DNA from: Peptoniphilus_A sp022767005
GTDB taxonomy: Bacteria > Bacillota > Clostridia > Tissierellales > Peptoniphilaceae
Direction of reading: 5' to 3'
NCBI RefSeq assembly: GCF_050315115.1
Contig: NZ_JBNPOJ010000002.1
Coordinates: 62,001 to 126,000 of the forward strand
DNA: 64,000 bases
Of this stretch, positions 43,790 through 53,134 are shown piece by piece. Numbering within the stretch: position 1 is the stretch's first letter; the number at the start of each line of letters is the position of its first letter. The notes under the pieces were generated by a model, which was given only the letters and a program-made list of their open reading frames with translations, was not told where the DNA came from and did no database searches. Position numbers and translations under genes: made by a program.

Positions 43790-45113
43790 AATTTAAACTT
43801 CTGAAGTTAAGGTTTTTAGTCATCTTTTTTAATGAATAAAGGGAGATTAAAAATACTATAAATTCAGACACAAAGGCTCCTAGAAATAAATATCTCGTTC
43901 CCAAAATTTTTACGCAGAGATAAATAGAAATAAATAGAGAAATAGATCCTCTAACAATATTTATTATAATTGAATATTTTGGGTTTCCAATAGCGGAAGA
44001 AAGTGATGCGATAAACAAATTGCTTCCTGCTAGGAAAAACATCAAAGCATAAAGCTTTAGTGGTCTAATAGAAGATGAAATCATGGTCTTATTTTCTAAA
44101 AACATATTGAATAGTTTTTCTGCGCCAAAAAAAGATATTGCATACATTATAATTGCAATTATAGATATAAAAATGAAGCTCATTTTTATAATTTTTAAAC
44201 TTTTCTCTCTTTCCTGTGATCCGTGATAGTAGGATAGAAGAGGAAGAGTGCCGTGGCAGACTCCTTGGAAAGTTGAGTTTGCAAAAATAGACATATAATT
44301 TATAACTGCGTAGGCAGATAAAAATTCTGCGGAGATGTATTTTATTACAAATAGATTGAAAATGAAGACAAAGGTAGCTGTATTTAGTTCCGATATAAAT
44401 TCGCCAAAACCATAGGCTATTGTGGTTTTTAAATAATCAAAAATTTCTTTAGCACTCATTTTTATTTTCATAAAGCGAAGGTAGCCCTTGGTAGATCTAA
44501 AGTGAATAAAAAATATAACACAAGATAGAAATTGTGCAATGCCTGTAGCCAAGGCAGCACCTTTTACACCCATTTGAAACTTGTCAATTAAAATATAATC
44601 TAAAATAATATTTGTAACGCAAGCGGAGATTGCTCCTAATATGGCAGTTCTAGGATATCCATCTACCTTTACCAAAACTTCAAAGGCATAAGAAATTATA
44701 TAAAAGGGAGAGAAGAACACGATTACAGACAAATATTGGTGTGAAAGTGGAAATAAATTAGAGTCAGCACCCAAAAAAAGAATGATTTTATCCATAAAAA
44801 TTAGTGCAAAAAAAGCAAGAAGAACTGCAAAGGCAAGTATAAAAATGATTATAAAAGTGAAAACTTTATTTGCCTTATCTCTATTTCCCTTGCCAAGTTC
44901 AATACCAATTATAGTTTGAGACCCAACGCCAGTTATAATAGCAATAGCAAAGAGAAAGTTTACATATGGAATTACTATTGTTACAGCAGATAATTCTAAT
45001 TCGCCTGCAAAATTTGCAACAAAAAATCCATCGACAATTGTGTAAATTGAAAAGACCCACATGGCAATTATTGATGGGATCACAAATTTGAAAAACTGTC
45101 TTCTTAAGTTCAT
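43788..45113 (-). CDS. MATE family efflux transporter
   Basis: 441 residues with about 12 membrane segments. FVIPSIIAMWVFSIYTIVDG and GVGSQTIIGIELGKGN are typical of MATE proteins of the low-GC Gram-positive group. Probable cation-driven export of drugs or metabolites; the substrate is unknown. Confidence 0.9.
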   Translation of the reverse strand: MNLRRQFFKFVIPSIIAMWVFSIYTIVDGFFVANFAGELELSAVTIVIPYVNFLFAIAIITGVGSQTIIGIELGKGNRDKANKVFTFIIIFILAFAVLLAFFALIFMDKIILFLGADSNLFPLSHQYLSVIVFFSPFYIISYAFEVLVKVDGYPRTAILGAISACVTNIILDYILIDKFQMGVKGAALATGIAQFLSCVIFFIHFRSTKGYLRFMKIKMSAKEIFDYLKTTIAYGFGEFISELNTATFVFIFNLFVIKYISAEFLSAYAVINYMSIFANSTFQGVCHGTLPLLSYYHGSQEREKSLKIIKMSFIFISIIAIIMYAISFFGAEKLFNMFLENKTMISSSIRPLKLYALMFFLAGSNLFIASLSSAIGNPKYSIIINIVRGSISLFISIYLCVKILGTRYLFLGAFVSEFIVFLISLYSLKKMTKNLNFRSLN

Positions 45114-45167
45114 AAAACACCTCTAATTTTTTAATTATATATCAGCATAAAATTTGAATCAATAAAA

Positions 45168-45214
45168 CAAAGAGATCTTATATATTACCAAATTTTTCAT
45201 CTCTTTGATATAAT
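45168..45214 (+). promoter_or_regulatory. Long-armed inverted repeat over the promoter of the PuuD-like gene
   Basis: CAAAGAGAT (45168-45176) and ATCTCTTTG (45199-45207) form a perfect 9-bp dyad with a 22-bp spacer. The second arm abuts the -10 TATAAT (45209-45214). It lies in the divergent region between the MATE and PuuD-like genes, so it could be a shared operator. Confidence 0.45.
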
Positions 45215-45242
45215 AAAGATATTAAATTACGGGAGGAAGATT

Positions 45243-45983
45243 ATGAAACCAATTATAGGAATTTCTGTAAACTCACTTAGAGACATTTCTCAAAATGATG
45301 TTGGACAAATTGGAGTGGAAGGTCAAGATTGGCAACTTATTGCAGCTGATTATATTAGAGCTATCGAAAAAAATGGCGGCGTGCCAATATTAATACCAAA
45401 TGTAAAGAACTTGGAAGACATGAGAATTGTGCTAGACAAAGTTGACGGATTGCTTTTATCTGGTGGACACGATGTAAACCCAAGGACTTATAATGAAAGA
45501 AACAGTGGAAAAGCTGGAAAATTTGACAATCTTAGAGATCATGAAGAAATTTTCATGACACAGTATGCACTTGAAAGGGATATTCCTTTTCTTGGAATAT
45601 GTAGAGGTCTTCAAATTTTAAATATCACTTTAGGAGGAACTATTCATCAAGACTTGCCATCAGCAGGTTTTCCCGCACATTCAATGAGCAACTCACTTAG
45701 AAATGAACCATCACATTCAATAAATATTATAGAGGGTTCTCCACTTTATGAAATTTTTGGAAGAGATGAAATTTGGACAAATTCCTACCACCATCAAGGC
45801 ATAAATGAACTTGGCAAAAACTTAAAAAAAGCAGCACTTTCAGAAGAAGGACTTGTGGAAGCTGTATATCTCGATTACAAAAAGTTTGCCTTAGCAGTTC
45901 AATGGCATCCAGAAATGATGTACGACGATAAAGGTATGAATAAAATTTTTGAAAAATTTATTGAAGCTTGTAAGAAAAATTAA
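45243..45983 (+). CDS. Gamma-glutamyl-gamma-aminobutyrate hydrolase family (class I GATase-like)
   Basis: 246 residues of peptidase family C26. The nucleophile elbow is GICRGLQILNI, and the His-Glu pair is in VQWHPEMM. PuuD-type enzymes cleave gamma-glutamyl amides such as gamma-glutamyl-GABA. No putrescine pathway genes are adjacent, so the true substrate is open. GGGAGGA precedes the ATG. Confidence 0.88.
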   Translation: MKPIIGISVNSLRDISQNDVGQIGVEGQDWQLIAADYIRAIEKNGGVPILIPNVKNLEDMRIVLDKVDGLLLSGGHDVNPRTYNERNSGKAGKFDNLRDHEEIFMTQYALERDIPFLGICRGLQILNITLGGTIHQDLPSAGFPAHSMSNSLRNEPSHSINIIEGSPLYEIFGRDEIWTNSYHHQGINELGKNLKKAALSEEGLVEAVYLDYKKFALAVQWHPEMMYDDKGMNKIFEKFIEACKKN

Positions 45984-45997
45984 TAAAAAATCGAAAG

Positions 45998-46030
45998 AAC
46001 CCTTGTTTAGAATTCTAATCAAGGGTTTTT
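45998..46030. terminator. Bidirectional terminator
   Basis: AACCCTTG/CAAGGGTT stem, then TTTTT. The minus strand shows TTCTTTCGATTTTTT. It serves the converging PuuD-like and lipoprotein genes. Confidence 0.8.
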
Positions 46031-46033
46031 CAA

Positions 46034-47089
46034 TTACTCAAAATAATCTATAAAAGTTTTTACTGCAATACCTGTTTTTTTGTTGTAAAGTATACCTTCA
46101 CAGTGTGACCAGCTATCTTTACCTACAGTTTTTTTAGCTTCTTCGTAATCCTTTTTCTTTGCAATTTCTACATTGCCTTCAATTAGTCTTGGAGCCTTTT
46201 CAATGTAGACTACGTCATTTTCATATCCAGGAATTTCTTTTAGTTTGTGGGAAAAATTATCTAATCCCTTTTCTTGAGCTAAATAAAACAAATCATCCAT
46301 TAACTCATCGTAGTCTTCTTTGTTATAGCCCTCTTTCATTAAATAATCAAAAGTCATTTTATCGCCACGAGCCATTTTTTTAATAGAAGGAGCATACAAA
46401 GATCCATCTTGTGCATAAATTACCTTGTCAAAGACAAAATTATTATCTTTATTTAATACATATTGAAATTCAATAGGCATATGAGAACCAGATTCTTCTT
46501 CAAAAATTCCATCTTTAAAGGAATAATTTAAATTATATACATTAGCAAGTAAAATTAATTTTCCATCTTCAAAGAAGTCCTTTACAAAATAAGTGCTATA
46601 AGCACCAAGTTTATCTGGAGTTTTTGGATTATCAATTTCTCGCATTTTATTTGAAAGCAAATATGAAAAAGCTTTATCTCTTAGAGAAATTTGGGACTCA
46701 ATTATTTTTGATCCACTTTTTTTAATTTCTTCATTTTCAAAAATATTATTTTTAGCTTTTTTTGCAAATTTAATTTTTCTATAATTTGATGAAATTATTA
46801 CATCACCTACATTGTTTTTGCTTTTCTCTATTTTTTTGTCAGTAAAGTTTGCATTATTAAAAAGTTTTTCATACTGATTCAAATTTATTTCGCCAATAAT
46901 TTGTGAAAGAGGAAATTTTTCACTGGACTCTCCAAGATTTTCTCTGGCAATATAAAGATTTATTTCAGGTTCCTTTGTCACAGTTTTTTCTTTATCTTCT
47001 ATTTTATTTTTTTCAACAATATTTTTCCCACAAGCTGTAAATAACAAAATTGTAATCAAAGATATTATTAAAATTTTAAAATTTTTCAT
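46034..47089 (-). CDS. Lipoprotein of unknown function
   Basis: 351 residues. Signal MKNFKILIISLITILLFTAC with lipobox FTAC, then a Lys/Glu-rich linker and a long soluble domain. I recognise no family. A strong ribosome site (GGAGGAA) precedes it. Single-gene transcript. Confidence 0.75.
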   Translation of the reverse strand: MKNFKILIISLITILLFTACGKNIVEKNKIEDKEKTVTKEPEINLYIARENLGESSEKFPLSQIIGEINLNQYEKLFNNANFTDKKIEKSKNNVGDVIISSNYRKIKFAKKAKNNIFENEEIKKSGSKIIESQISLRDKAFSYLLSNKMREIDNPKTPDKLGAYSTYFVKDFFEDGKLILLANVYNLNYSFKDGIFEEESGSHMPIEFQYVLNKDNNFVFDKVIYAQDGSLYAPSIKKMARGDKMTFDYLMKEGYNKEDYDELMDDLFYLAQEKGLDNFSHKLKEIPGYENDVVYIEKAPRLIEGNVEIAKKKDYEEAKKTVGKDSWSHCEGILYNKKTGIAVKTFIDYFE

Positions 47090-47205
47090 ACTTTCCTCCT
47101 TTTATATTATAATATAATAAAGTAAAATAAAGGGCAACCATAAAGGGATTATTAATGCTTTAAATGTATGATATAATAGTTGTAATTTTAATTAAGGGGG
47201 ATGCT

Positions 47206-47475
47206 ATGAAGGCTGTTATAACTGTCATCGGCAGTGACAAAATTGGTATTGTATATGAAGTAGTAAAGAAAATGGTGGAGTTTGATCTAAATATTGTAGA
47301 TATCACTCAAACAATTTTAGACGGTTATTTCACAATGATAGTAATAGTTGATTTAACTAAAATGAATGTTGAATTCCAAGAGGTTGTTGATGCTTACGAA
47401 AAACTTGGCGAAGAATTAGATCTTTCTATTAGAGTTCAACACCAAGGTATCTTCGACAAGATGCACCAAATTTAA
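47206..47475 (+). CDS. ACT domain protein (UPF0237)
   Basis: 89 residues: a stand-alone ACT domain (VITVIGSDKIGIVYEVVKKM) that probably binds an amino acid. ATG 47206 follows AAGGGGG by 5 bases, while the in-frame ATG at 47164 lies in the promoter region. It precedes the DUF711 gene by 10 bases, a pairing found across many Firmicutes and archaea. Confidence 0.92.
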   Translation: MKAVITVIGSDKIGIVYEVVKKMVEFDLNIVDITQTILDGYFTMIVIVDLTKMNVEFQEVVDAYEKLGEELDLSIRVQHQGIFDKMHQI

Positions 47476-47485
47476 GGAGTAACCT

Positions 47486-48841
47486 ATGGATAAAAGAAAA
47501 ATTTTAGAAACAGTTAGGATGCTTGACCAAGAAAACCTAGACATTAGGACTGTAACTCTTGGCATATCACTTTTGGACTGTATAGACAAAGATGGAGAAG
47601 CTGCACGCAAAAAAATATATAACAAAATAATAAAATACGGTAAGAATCTAGTTGAATATGCAAATGAAATTGGCAAAAAATACGGTGTTGAAATTGTAAA
47701 TAAAAGAGTTTCCGTAACACCTATTGCCCTTATTGCAGGTGCGACTGATGAAAAAGACTACACAGAATTTGCAAGGACTCTCGACAAAGCTGCAAAGGAA
47801 ATAGGAGTAGATTTTATTGGTGGATTTTCTGCATTAGTTCATGGAGAAATGACGCCAGCTGATGAAATTTTAATAAATTCCATTCCTCGTGCACTTTCCG
47901 AAACAGAAAAAGTTTGCTCTTCAATAAATGTTGGAACTACAAAAAAGGGTCTAAATATGGATGCAGTTAAACTTATGGGAGAGATTATTCACGAAACTGC
48001 TATAAAAACTAAGGACTCTGATTCTATTGGTTGCGCAAAATTAGTTGTTTTTGCAAACGCAGTTGAAGACAATCCCTTTATGGCAGGATCTTTCCACGGT
48101 GTTGGAATGGGAGATGTAGTTCTTCACGTTGGGGTATCTGGACCTGGTGTAGTTAAATACGCACTAGAAAAAGTTAGAGGCAAAAGCTTTGATGTAGTTT
48201 CTGAAACTATTAAGAAAACAGCATTTAAAATAACGAGATTGGGCGAGCTTATTGGCACAGAAGTTGCGAATAAAGTAGGAGTTCCTTTTGGAACAATTGA
48301 TTTATCTCTTGCACCGACACCAGCTATTGGCGATTCTGTTGCACGAATTTTAGAAGAAATTGGAGTAGAGTTTGCAGGAGGACATGGAACTACTGCAGCA
48401 CTTGCAATGTTAAATGACGCGGTAAAAAAAGGCGGAATTATGGCATCAAGTCACGTTGGAGGACTTAGTGGCGCCTTTATTCCAGTAAGTGAAGATGAAG
48501 GAATGATTGAAGCGGCGAGAAATGGGCACATTGGACTTGATAAACTTGAGGCAATGACTTGCGTATGTTCCGTAGGTCTAGATATGATTGCAATTCCAGG
48601 GGACACAAAGGCGTCAACATTAGCTGCAATAATCGCAGACGAAGCAATGATTGGAATTATAAATCAAAAGACTACTGCGGTTAGACTTATCCCAGTAATT
48701 GGAAAGGGTGTTGGCGAAGAGGCTATCTTTGGCGGACTTTTAGGTTCTGCACCAATAATTCCAGTTCAACAAGGAAGTAGTGAAAGATTTGCAAATCGAG
48801 GAGGATTTATACCTGCTCCAGTTCACAGCTTTAAAAATTAA
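47486..48841 (+). CDS. DUF711/UPF0210 family protein
   Basis: 451 residues. Conserved glycine-rich blocks such as GSFHGVGMGDVVLHVGVSGPG and GGHGTTAALAMLNDAVKKGG are present. The fold is related to pyruvate-formate-lyase-like proteins, but the function is unknown. The adjoining ACT protein suggests control by an amino acid. Confidence 0.9.
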   Translation: MDKRKILETVRMLDQENLDIRTVTLGISLLDCIDKDGEAARKKIYNKIIKYGKNLVEYANEIGKKYGVEIVNKRVSVTPIALIAGATDEKDYTEFARTLDKAAKEIGVDFIGGFSALVHGEMTPADEILINSIPRALSETEKVCSSINVGTTKKGLNMDAVKLMGEIIHETAIKTKDSDSIGCAKLVVFANAVEDNPFMAGSFHGVGMGDVVLHVGVSGPGVVKYALEKVRGKSFDVVSETIKKTAFKITRLGELIGTEVANKVGVPFGTIDLSLAPTPAIGDSVARILEEIGVEFAGGHGTTAALAMLNDAVKKGGIMASSHVGGLSGAFIPVSEDEGMIEAARNGHIGLDKLEAMTCVCSVGLDMIAIPGDTKASTLAAIIADEAMIGIINQKTTAVRLIPVIGKGVGEEAIFGGLLGSAPIIPVQQGSSERFANRGGFIPAPVHSFKN

Positions 48842-48870
48842 TGTAAAAATAAAAAGGAAAGAGGTGTCCT

Positions 48871-50265
48871 ATGAATAATAATTCAAAGAATATTGAAAGG
48901 TTAACTACTGAAAATACAGAGTTTAAAAGAGAGATTGGCGTTTTTGGCGGCGTAAGTATTATCGGTGGAATTATGATCGGATCTGGTATTTTTTATCTTG
49001 GATCCTATGTTCTTCAAAGGACAAATATGAATTCAGGTCTAGCTCTTATTTGCTGGATAATTGGTGGACTTATCACACTTTTTGGTGGACTTTGCTATGC
49101 AGAACTTGGCACAGCAATGCCAAAAGCAGGTGGAAGAATTGTTTACTTAAATGAAGCATATCATCCAATAGCTGGATTTATATCTGGATTTACTGATTGG
49201 ATAGTGGGAGGACCGGGTTCAGTTGCTGCAGTTTCCATCGCCCTTATGAGTGTTTTTAAAAGTTTTTTCGAAATTTCTGACTTTGGAATAAAAATTGCAG
49301 CAATATTTTTAATTATTGCACTTACAATATACAATTTATTTGGTGTAAAGGCATCGTCAATTCTTCAAAATTTATCAATGGTTGCAAAACTTGTTCCCAT
49401 AGGAATTGTAATGGTGGCTGCACTTTTTGTTGGAAAGATAAGTCCTGATTTGAGCCTTGGAAGTGCAATTGAATATTCAAGGACAAGTGATACAAATATC
49501 TTTGGCATAATTGCCATAGCTGTTGTTGCAACTTTGTGGGCATATGAAGGGTGGACAAATTTAAATACAGTTGCAGAGGAAATAAAGGAACCTCACAAAA
49601 ATTTGCCCCTTGCACTAATAATAGGAATTGGTGGCATCACAGTTTTATATACATTATTTAACTTTGCAATTATGAAAGTAATACCTCACGACGAAATTGT
49701 ATCCATGATAAATAACGGCAATCTTTATCTTGGCACAGAAGTTGCAAAAAGAGTATTTGGTCACGTTGGCGTAATTATAGTAAGTGCAGGAATGATACTT
49801 GCAATGTTTGGAACATTAAATGGACTTATTCTTGCACAACCAAGAATGTACTATGCCATGGCGGTGGAAGGTCATTTCTTTAAAGCATTTGCAAAACTTC
49901 ATCCAAAATATAAAGTTCCGACAGCACCAATTATTGTGCAATGTGTATTTTCTTGTATACTTGTAATGGCATCAAACTTAGACCAGCTTACTAATATGGT
50001 AGTAATTACAGGAATGATTTTTTCAGTACTTACAATTTTAAGTGTTCCAATACTTAGAAAAAAATATCCGAATATAGAAAGACCTTACAAAGTTTGGTTT
50101 TATCCAGTTTCCGTAATAATAACAGCTCTAATTTTTGCAGGACTTGTAGTTCAAGGTGCAATTGAAGATCCAATTACAGGGCTAACTGGACTTGTAGTAC
50201 CAGCTCTTGGAGCAATCACTTATATGATTTTTGATGCAAAATTAAAAAAAGAAAAAGGTGTATAA
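48871..50265 (+). CDS. APC superfamily amino-acid permease (LAT-like)
   Basis: 464 residues with 12 predicted membrane segments. GGVSIIGGIMIGSGIFYLG is the substrate-binding helix-1 motif, and CYAELGTAMPKAGG is typical of the LAT/SteT exchanger group. Likely uptake or exchange of neutral amino acids. It is 29 bases after DUF711 and 1 base before the amidohydrolase, so these genes probably share a transcript. Confidence 0.9.
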   Translation: MNNNSKNIERLTTENTEFKREIGVFGGVSIIGGIMIGSGIFYLGSYVLQRTNMNSGLALICWIIGGLITLFGGLCYAELGTAMPKAGGRIVYLNEAYHPIAGFISGFTDWIVGGPGSVAAVSIALMSVFKSFFEISDFGIKIAAIFLIIALTIYNLFGVKASSILQNLSMVAKLVPIGIVMVAALFVGKISPDLSLGSAIEYSRTSDTNIFGIIAIAVVATLWAYEGWTNLNTVAEEIKEPHKNLPLALIIGIGGITVLYTLFNFAIMKVIPHDEIVSMINNGNLYLGTEVAKRVFGHVGVIIVSAGMILAMFGTLNGLILAQPRMYYAMAVEGHFFKAFAKLHPKYKVPTAPIIVQCVFSCILVMASNLDQLTNMVVITGMIFSVLTILSVPILRKKYPNIERPYKVWFYPVSVIITALIFAGLVVQGAIEDPITGLTGLVVPALGAITYMIFDAKLKKEKGV

Positions 50266-50266
50266 G

Positions 50267-51886
50267 ATGAAAAAATTATTTTACAATGGAAAAGTTTATG
50301 TAAATAGAGATGAATTTCAAGAGGCAATTTACACTGAAGATGAATTTATAAAAGAAGTAGGAAAAAGTGAAGATCTTTTTGAAAAATATTCTGATTCAGC
50401 AATAGAAAAAATTGACTGCAATGGAAAAACTGTAATCCCAGGACTAAATGATTCACATTTGCACTTTATGCAATTTGGAGAAAGCAGGAACCAAGTTGAT
50501 ATAGAAGGCGTAAAGTCTATTGAAGAAATGATAGAAAGATGCAAAATCTTTATGGAAAAAAATCCCAAGAGATGTGAAAAGGGAATCCACGCAATTGGAT
50601 GGAATCAAGATTTATTTGTTGGAGATAAGAGAATCCCTAATAGATTTGATTTAGATAAAATTTCAACAGAAATTCCCATTGTACTAGAAAGAGTTTGCGG
50701 TCATATAGTTTCATCTAACACAAGGGTAATTGAAATTCTTGGACTAACTAAGGACAGTCCACAGTATCCTGACGGAGAATTTTTAATAGGAGAAGACGGC
50801 TATCCAAGCGGAGTTTATACTGCCAATGCTTGCAACTTTGCAAAGGATGTAATCCCCGATTTTACTTTAGAAGAAAGGCGAGAAATGCTAATCGAAACTA
50901 TGGATTATGCAATATCTTGTGGACTTACATCTGTACAATCAAATGATGTGGGCACAACTTTTATGAATGGACCAGTTGCCTTTGCACTTTTAAAGGACAT
51001 CTATAAATCCTATAAAAAAATTAGATATAGACATCAAGTTTGTTTCAATGATTTTTCTGAATTTGAAAAATACTTAACTGTTGGAGAATTTAAGTCAGAA
51101 GATTATAAGGACAATTACTTAAAACTTGGGCCCCTTAAATTATTTAAGGACGGATCACTTGGCGCAAGGACAGCTTTAATGCGCAACGGTTACAATGATG
51201 ACAAAGAAAATCACGGACTTCCTTGGATAAAGGATGAAGAGATGAGGAAGTATGTAAAACTTGCAAGCGACAATAATCTCCAAGTCATTACTCACGTAAT
51301 TGGCGATAAGGCAATTGAAGATACAGTAAAATGTTATGAAGAATCTTTTAAAAATGGCAAAAACAGCCTTCGACACACTTTAGTTCATTGTCAAATAACA
51401 GATAAAGAACTTGTAGAAAGAATTGCAAAAGACGACATTTGCGTAATGGCACAGCCAATATTTTTAGATTACGACATGAAAGTAGTTGAGGATAGATGTG
51501 GAAAGGAACTTGCAAGCACATCCTATGCATTTAAATCTTTAAAAGACCTTGGTGCTCATGTTGCCTATGGTACCGATGCACCAGTGGAAAATTTGAATCC
51601 TTTCCCAAATATTTACATGGCAGTAACTAGGAAGGACAAATTGGGAAAGCCTGAAGGTGGATTTTATCCAAAGGAATGCGTAGATGTATATGAAGCAATT
51701 GATGCTTACACAACTGAATCTGCCTATGTAGAATTTGCGGAAGACATAAAGGGAAGAATAAAAAAAGACTTCTTGGCAGATTTTGTAGTTTTAGACAGAG
51801 ATATATTCACTATTGACCCAATGGAGATTAAGGAAATTAAACCTTTAATGACTATTGTTGGCGGTAAAATTGTTTATAAAAGGTAG
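50267..51886 (+). CDS. Amidohydrolase family 3 (YtcJ-like)
   Basis: 539 residues of the metal-dependent amidohydrolase superfamily. GLNDSHLHFMQFG carries the HxH metal pair, LKLFKDGSLGARTA holds the usual KDGS motif, and THVIGDKA and YGTDAPVE supply later ligands. YtcJ-like enzymes hydrolyse amides or exo-enol compounds; the substrate here is unknown. ATG 50267 was chosen over GTG 50258, which lies in the ribosome site. The permease next door may import its substrate. Confidence 0.88.
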   Translation: MKKLFYNGKVYVNRDEFQEAIYTEDEFIKEVGKSEDLFEKYSDSAIEKIDCNGKTVIPGLNDSHLHFMQFGESRNQVDIEGVKSIEEMIERCKIFMEKNPKRCEKGIHAIGWNQDLFVGDKRIPNRFDLDKISTEIPIVLERVCGHIVSSNTRVIEILGLTKDSPQYPDGEFLIGEDGYPSGVYTANACNFAKDVIPDFTLEERREMLIETMDYAISCGLTSVQSNDVGTTFMNGPVAFALLKDIYKSYKKIRYRHQVCFNDFSEFEKYLTVGEFKSEDYKDNYLKLGPLKLFKDGSLGARTALMRNGYNDDKENHGLPWIKDEEMRKYVKLASDNNLQVITHVIGDKAIEDTVKCYEESFKNGKNSLRHTLVHCQITDKELVERIAKDDICVMAQPIFLDYDMKVVEDRCGKELASTSYAFKSLKDLGAHVAYGTDAPVENLNPFPNIYMAVTRKDKLGKPEGGFYPKECVDVYEAIDAYTTESAYVEFAEDIKGRIKKDFLADFVVLDRDIFTIDPMEIKEIKPLMTIVGGKIVYKR

Positions 51887-51898
51887 TTTTAATATATT

Positions 51899-52387
51899 AT
51901 GACTTTAGAAATCAAAGGAATAAAAAATTTAAACAAAGAGGAAAGACTTGAGTACATGGTGGACTTTGGGAAAGCCACGATAAAAACAGAAAAAGACTTA
52001 ATCGCCATGATGGCAAATCTTTCTTCCATAATTTTTAATGTAGTAGAGAATTTGAATTGGGCAGGTTTTTATCTCGTGCGTGGAGATGAACTTGTCCTTG
52101 GACCTTTTCAAGGTTTGCCAGCTTGCACTAGATTAAAAGATGAAGGAGTTTGCGTCGCAGCTTGGAAGGTACAAAAAATTATGCGAATAGAAAATGTCCA
52201 TGAATTTAAAGGACATGTAGCCTGCGACAGTGCATCAAATTCCGAGCTTGTCTTGCCAATAAAAATAAAGGGCGAAGTCATTGCAGTTTTAGATTTGGAT
52301 TCGCCAAAAATAGGCCGCTTCACAAGCCTAGAAGAAAAATATTTTTCTAAACTTGTACAATTTATGGAAGAAGAACTTAATAAGTAA
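51899..52387 (+). CDS. msrC: Free methionine-(R)-sulfoxide reductase (GAF domain)
   Basis: 162 residues, one GAF domain. The three redox cysteines of fRMsr are present: C76 (GLPACTR), C85 (EGVCVAAW) and C109 (GHVACDS). It reduces the free R-form of methionine sulfoxide. It follows the amidohydrolase by 12 bases and ends at a terminator. Confidence 0.9.
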   Translation: MTLEIKGIKNLNKEERLEYMVDFGKATIKTEKDLIAMMANLSSIIFNVVENLNWAGFYLVRGDELVLGPFQGLPACTRLKDEGVCVAAWKVQKIMRIENVHEFKGHVACDSASNSELVLPIKIKGEVIAVLDLDSPKIGRFTSLEEKYFSKLVQFMEEELNK

Positions 52388-52392
52388 AAATT

Positions 52393-52416
52393 TGGAGATA
52401 TTTATCTCCATTTTTT
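52393..52416 (+). terminator. Terminator after the fRMsr gene
   Basis: TGGAGAT/ATCTCCA stem with an ATTT loop and six T. Confidence 0.8.
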
Positions 52417-52497
52417 ATTGCAGTAAAACTCTTGGAAAAATTTACGTCCAATAAAATGCCATATTTTACTCTTTGAAAAATAAAAAAGATGAAACAT

Positions 52498-52530
52498 AAA
52501 AAAATATATGGTTTAGGCAATAAACCATAT
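52498..52530 (-). terminator. Terminator of the nitroreductase transcript
   Basis: On the minus strand ATATGGTTTA/TAAACCATAT, a perfect 10-bp stem with a TTGCC loop, then A and seven T. Confidence 0.75.
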
Positions 52531-52587
52531 ACCATATAAATTAATTTTTCTTCACCAACATTATTTGACAAAGAGCAAATTATTAAA

Positions 52588-53133
52588 TTAAAGATCTTCT
52601 GAAATTATTTTATACAATGCCTCTGATGTCTTTCTTTTTTTCTCGCGAATTTCTTCGTTTTTTGCGTAGCCAATTGCTATTACAAGTCTAATTCTACTTT
52701 TAGTATTTAAGAATTTTTGAATTTTTTCCTCGTCAAACCAACCTATTATGCAAGTTGAAAGCCCAAGTGTTGTTGCCTCTGCTGTAAAATAAGCCGTAGA
52801 TATTCCAATATCAACTGATTTAAAATCTTGATTTTTTACCTTAGAGCCAATTTTTGCAGTCAAATTGTAGTTTTCTTCTGTTACAATGGCAAAAGCATTT
52901 ACATCTTTTGTGAAAGAATTCATTTTTCCAAGTTGAAGGTATTTTGAAATAATTTTCGCATTATCGCCGTGAACAATGTAATAGTAATAGGGTTGTGCAT
53001 TGCAAGCTGAAGGTGCAAGCTTAATTGTGTCAAGGCAAGTTTGCAATTTTTCTATTTCAACCTTTCTATCTGGATCATAATCTCTACAAGACTGTCTTAT
53101 TTTTGCCAATTCTTTAAAATCGGTAAATTCCAT
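52588..53133 (-). CDS. Nitroreductase family protein
   Basis: 181 residues of the FMN-dependent nitroreductase fold: RQSCRDYDPDRKV at the FMN site, APSACNAQPYYYYIV and the glycine-rich block ATTLGLSTCIIGWF. Likely an NAD(P)H oxidoreductase; the substrate is unknown. It follows the DUF188 fusion gene by one base. Confidence 0.88.
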   Translation of the reverse strand: MEFTDFKELAKIRQSCRDYDPDRKVEIEKLQTCLDTIKLAPSACNAQPYYYYIVHGDNAKIISKYLQLGKMNSFTKDVNAFAIVTEENYNLTAKIGSKVKNQDFKSVDIGISTAYFTAEATTLGLSTCIIGWFDEEKIQKFLNTKSRIRLVIAIGYAKNEEIREKKRKTSEALYKIISEDL

Positions 53134-53134
53134 A

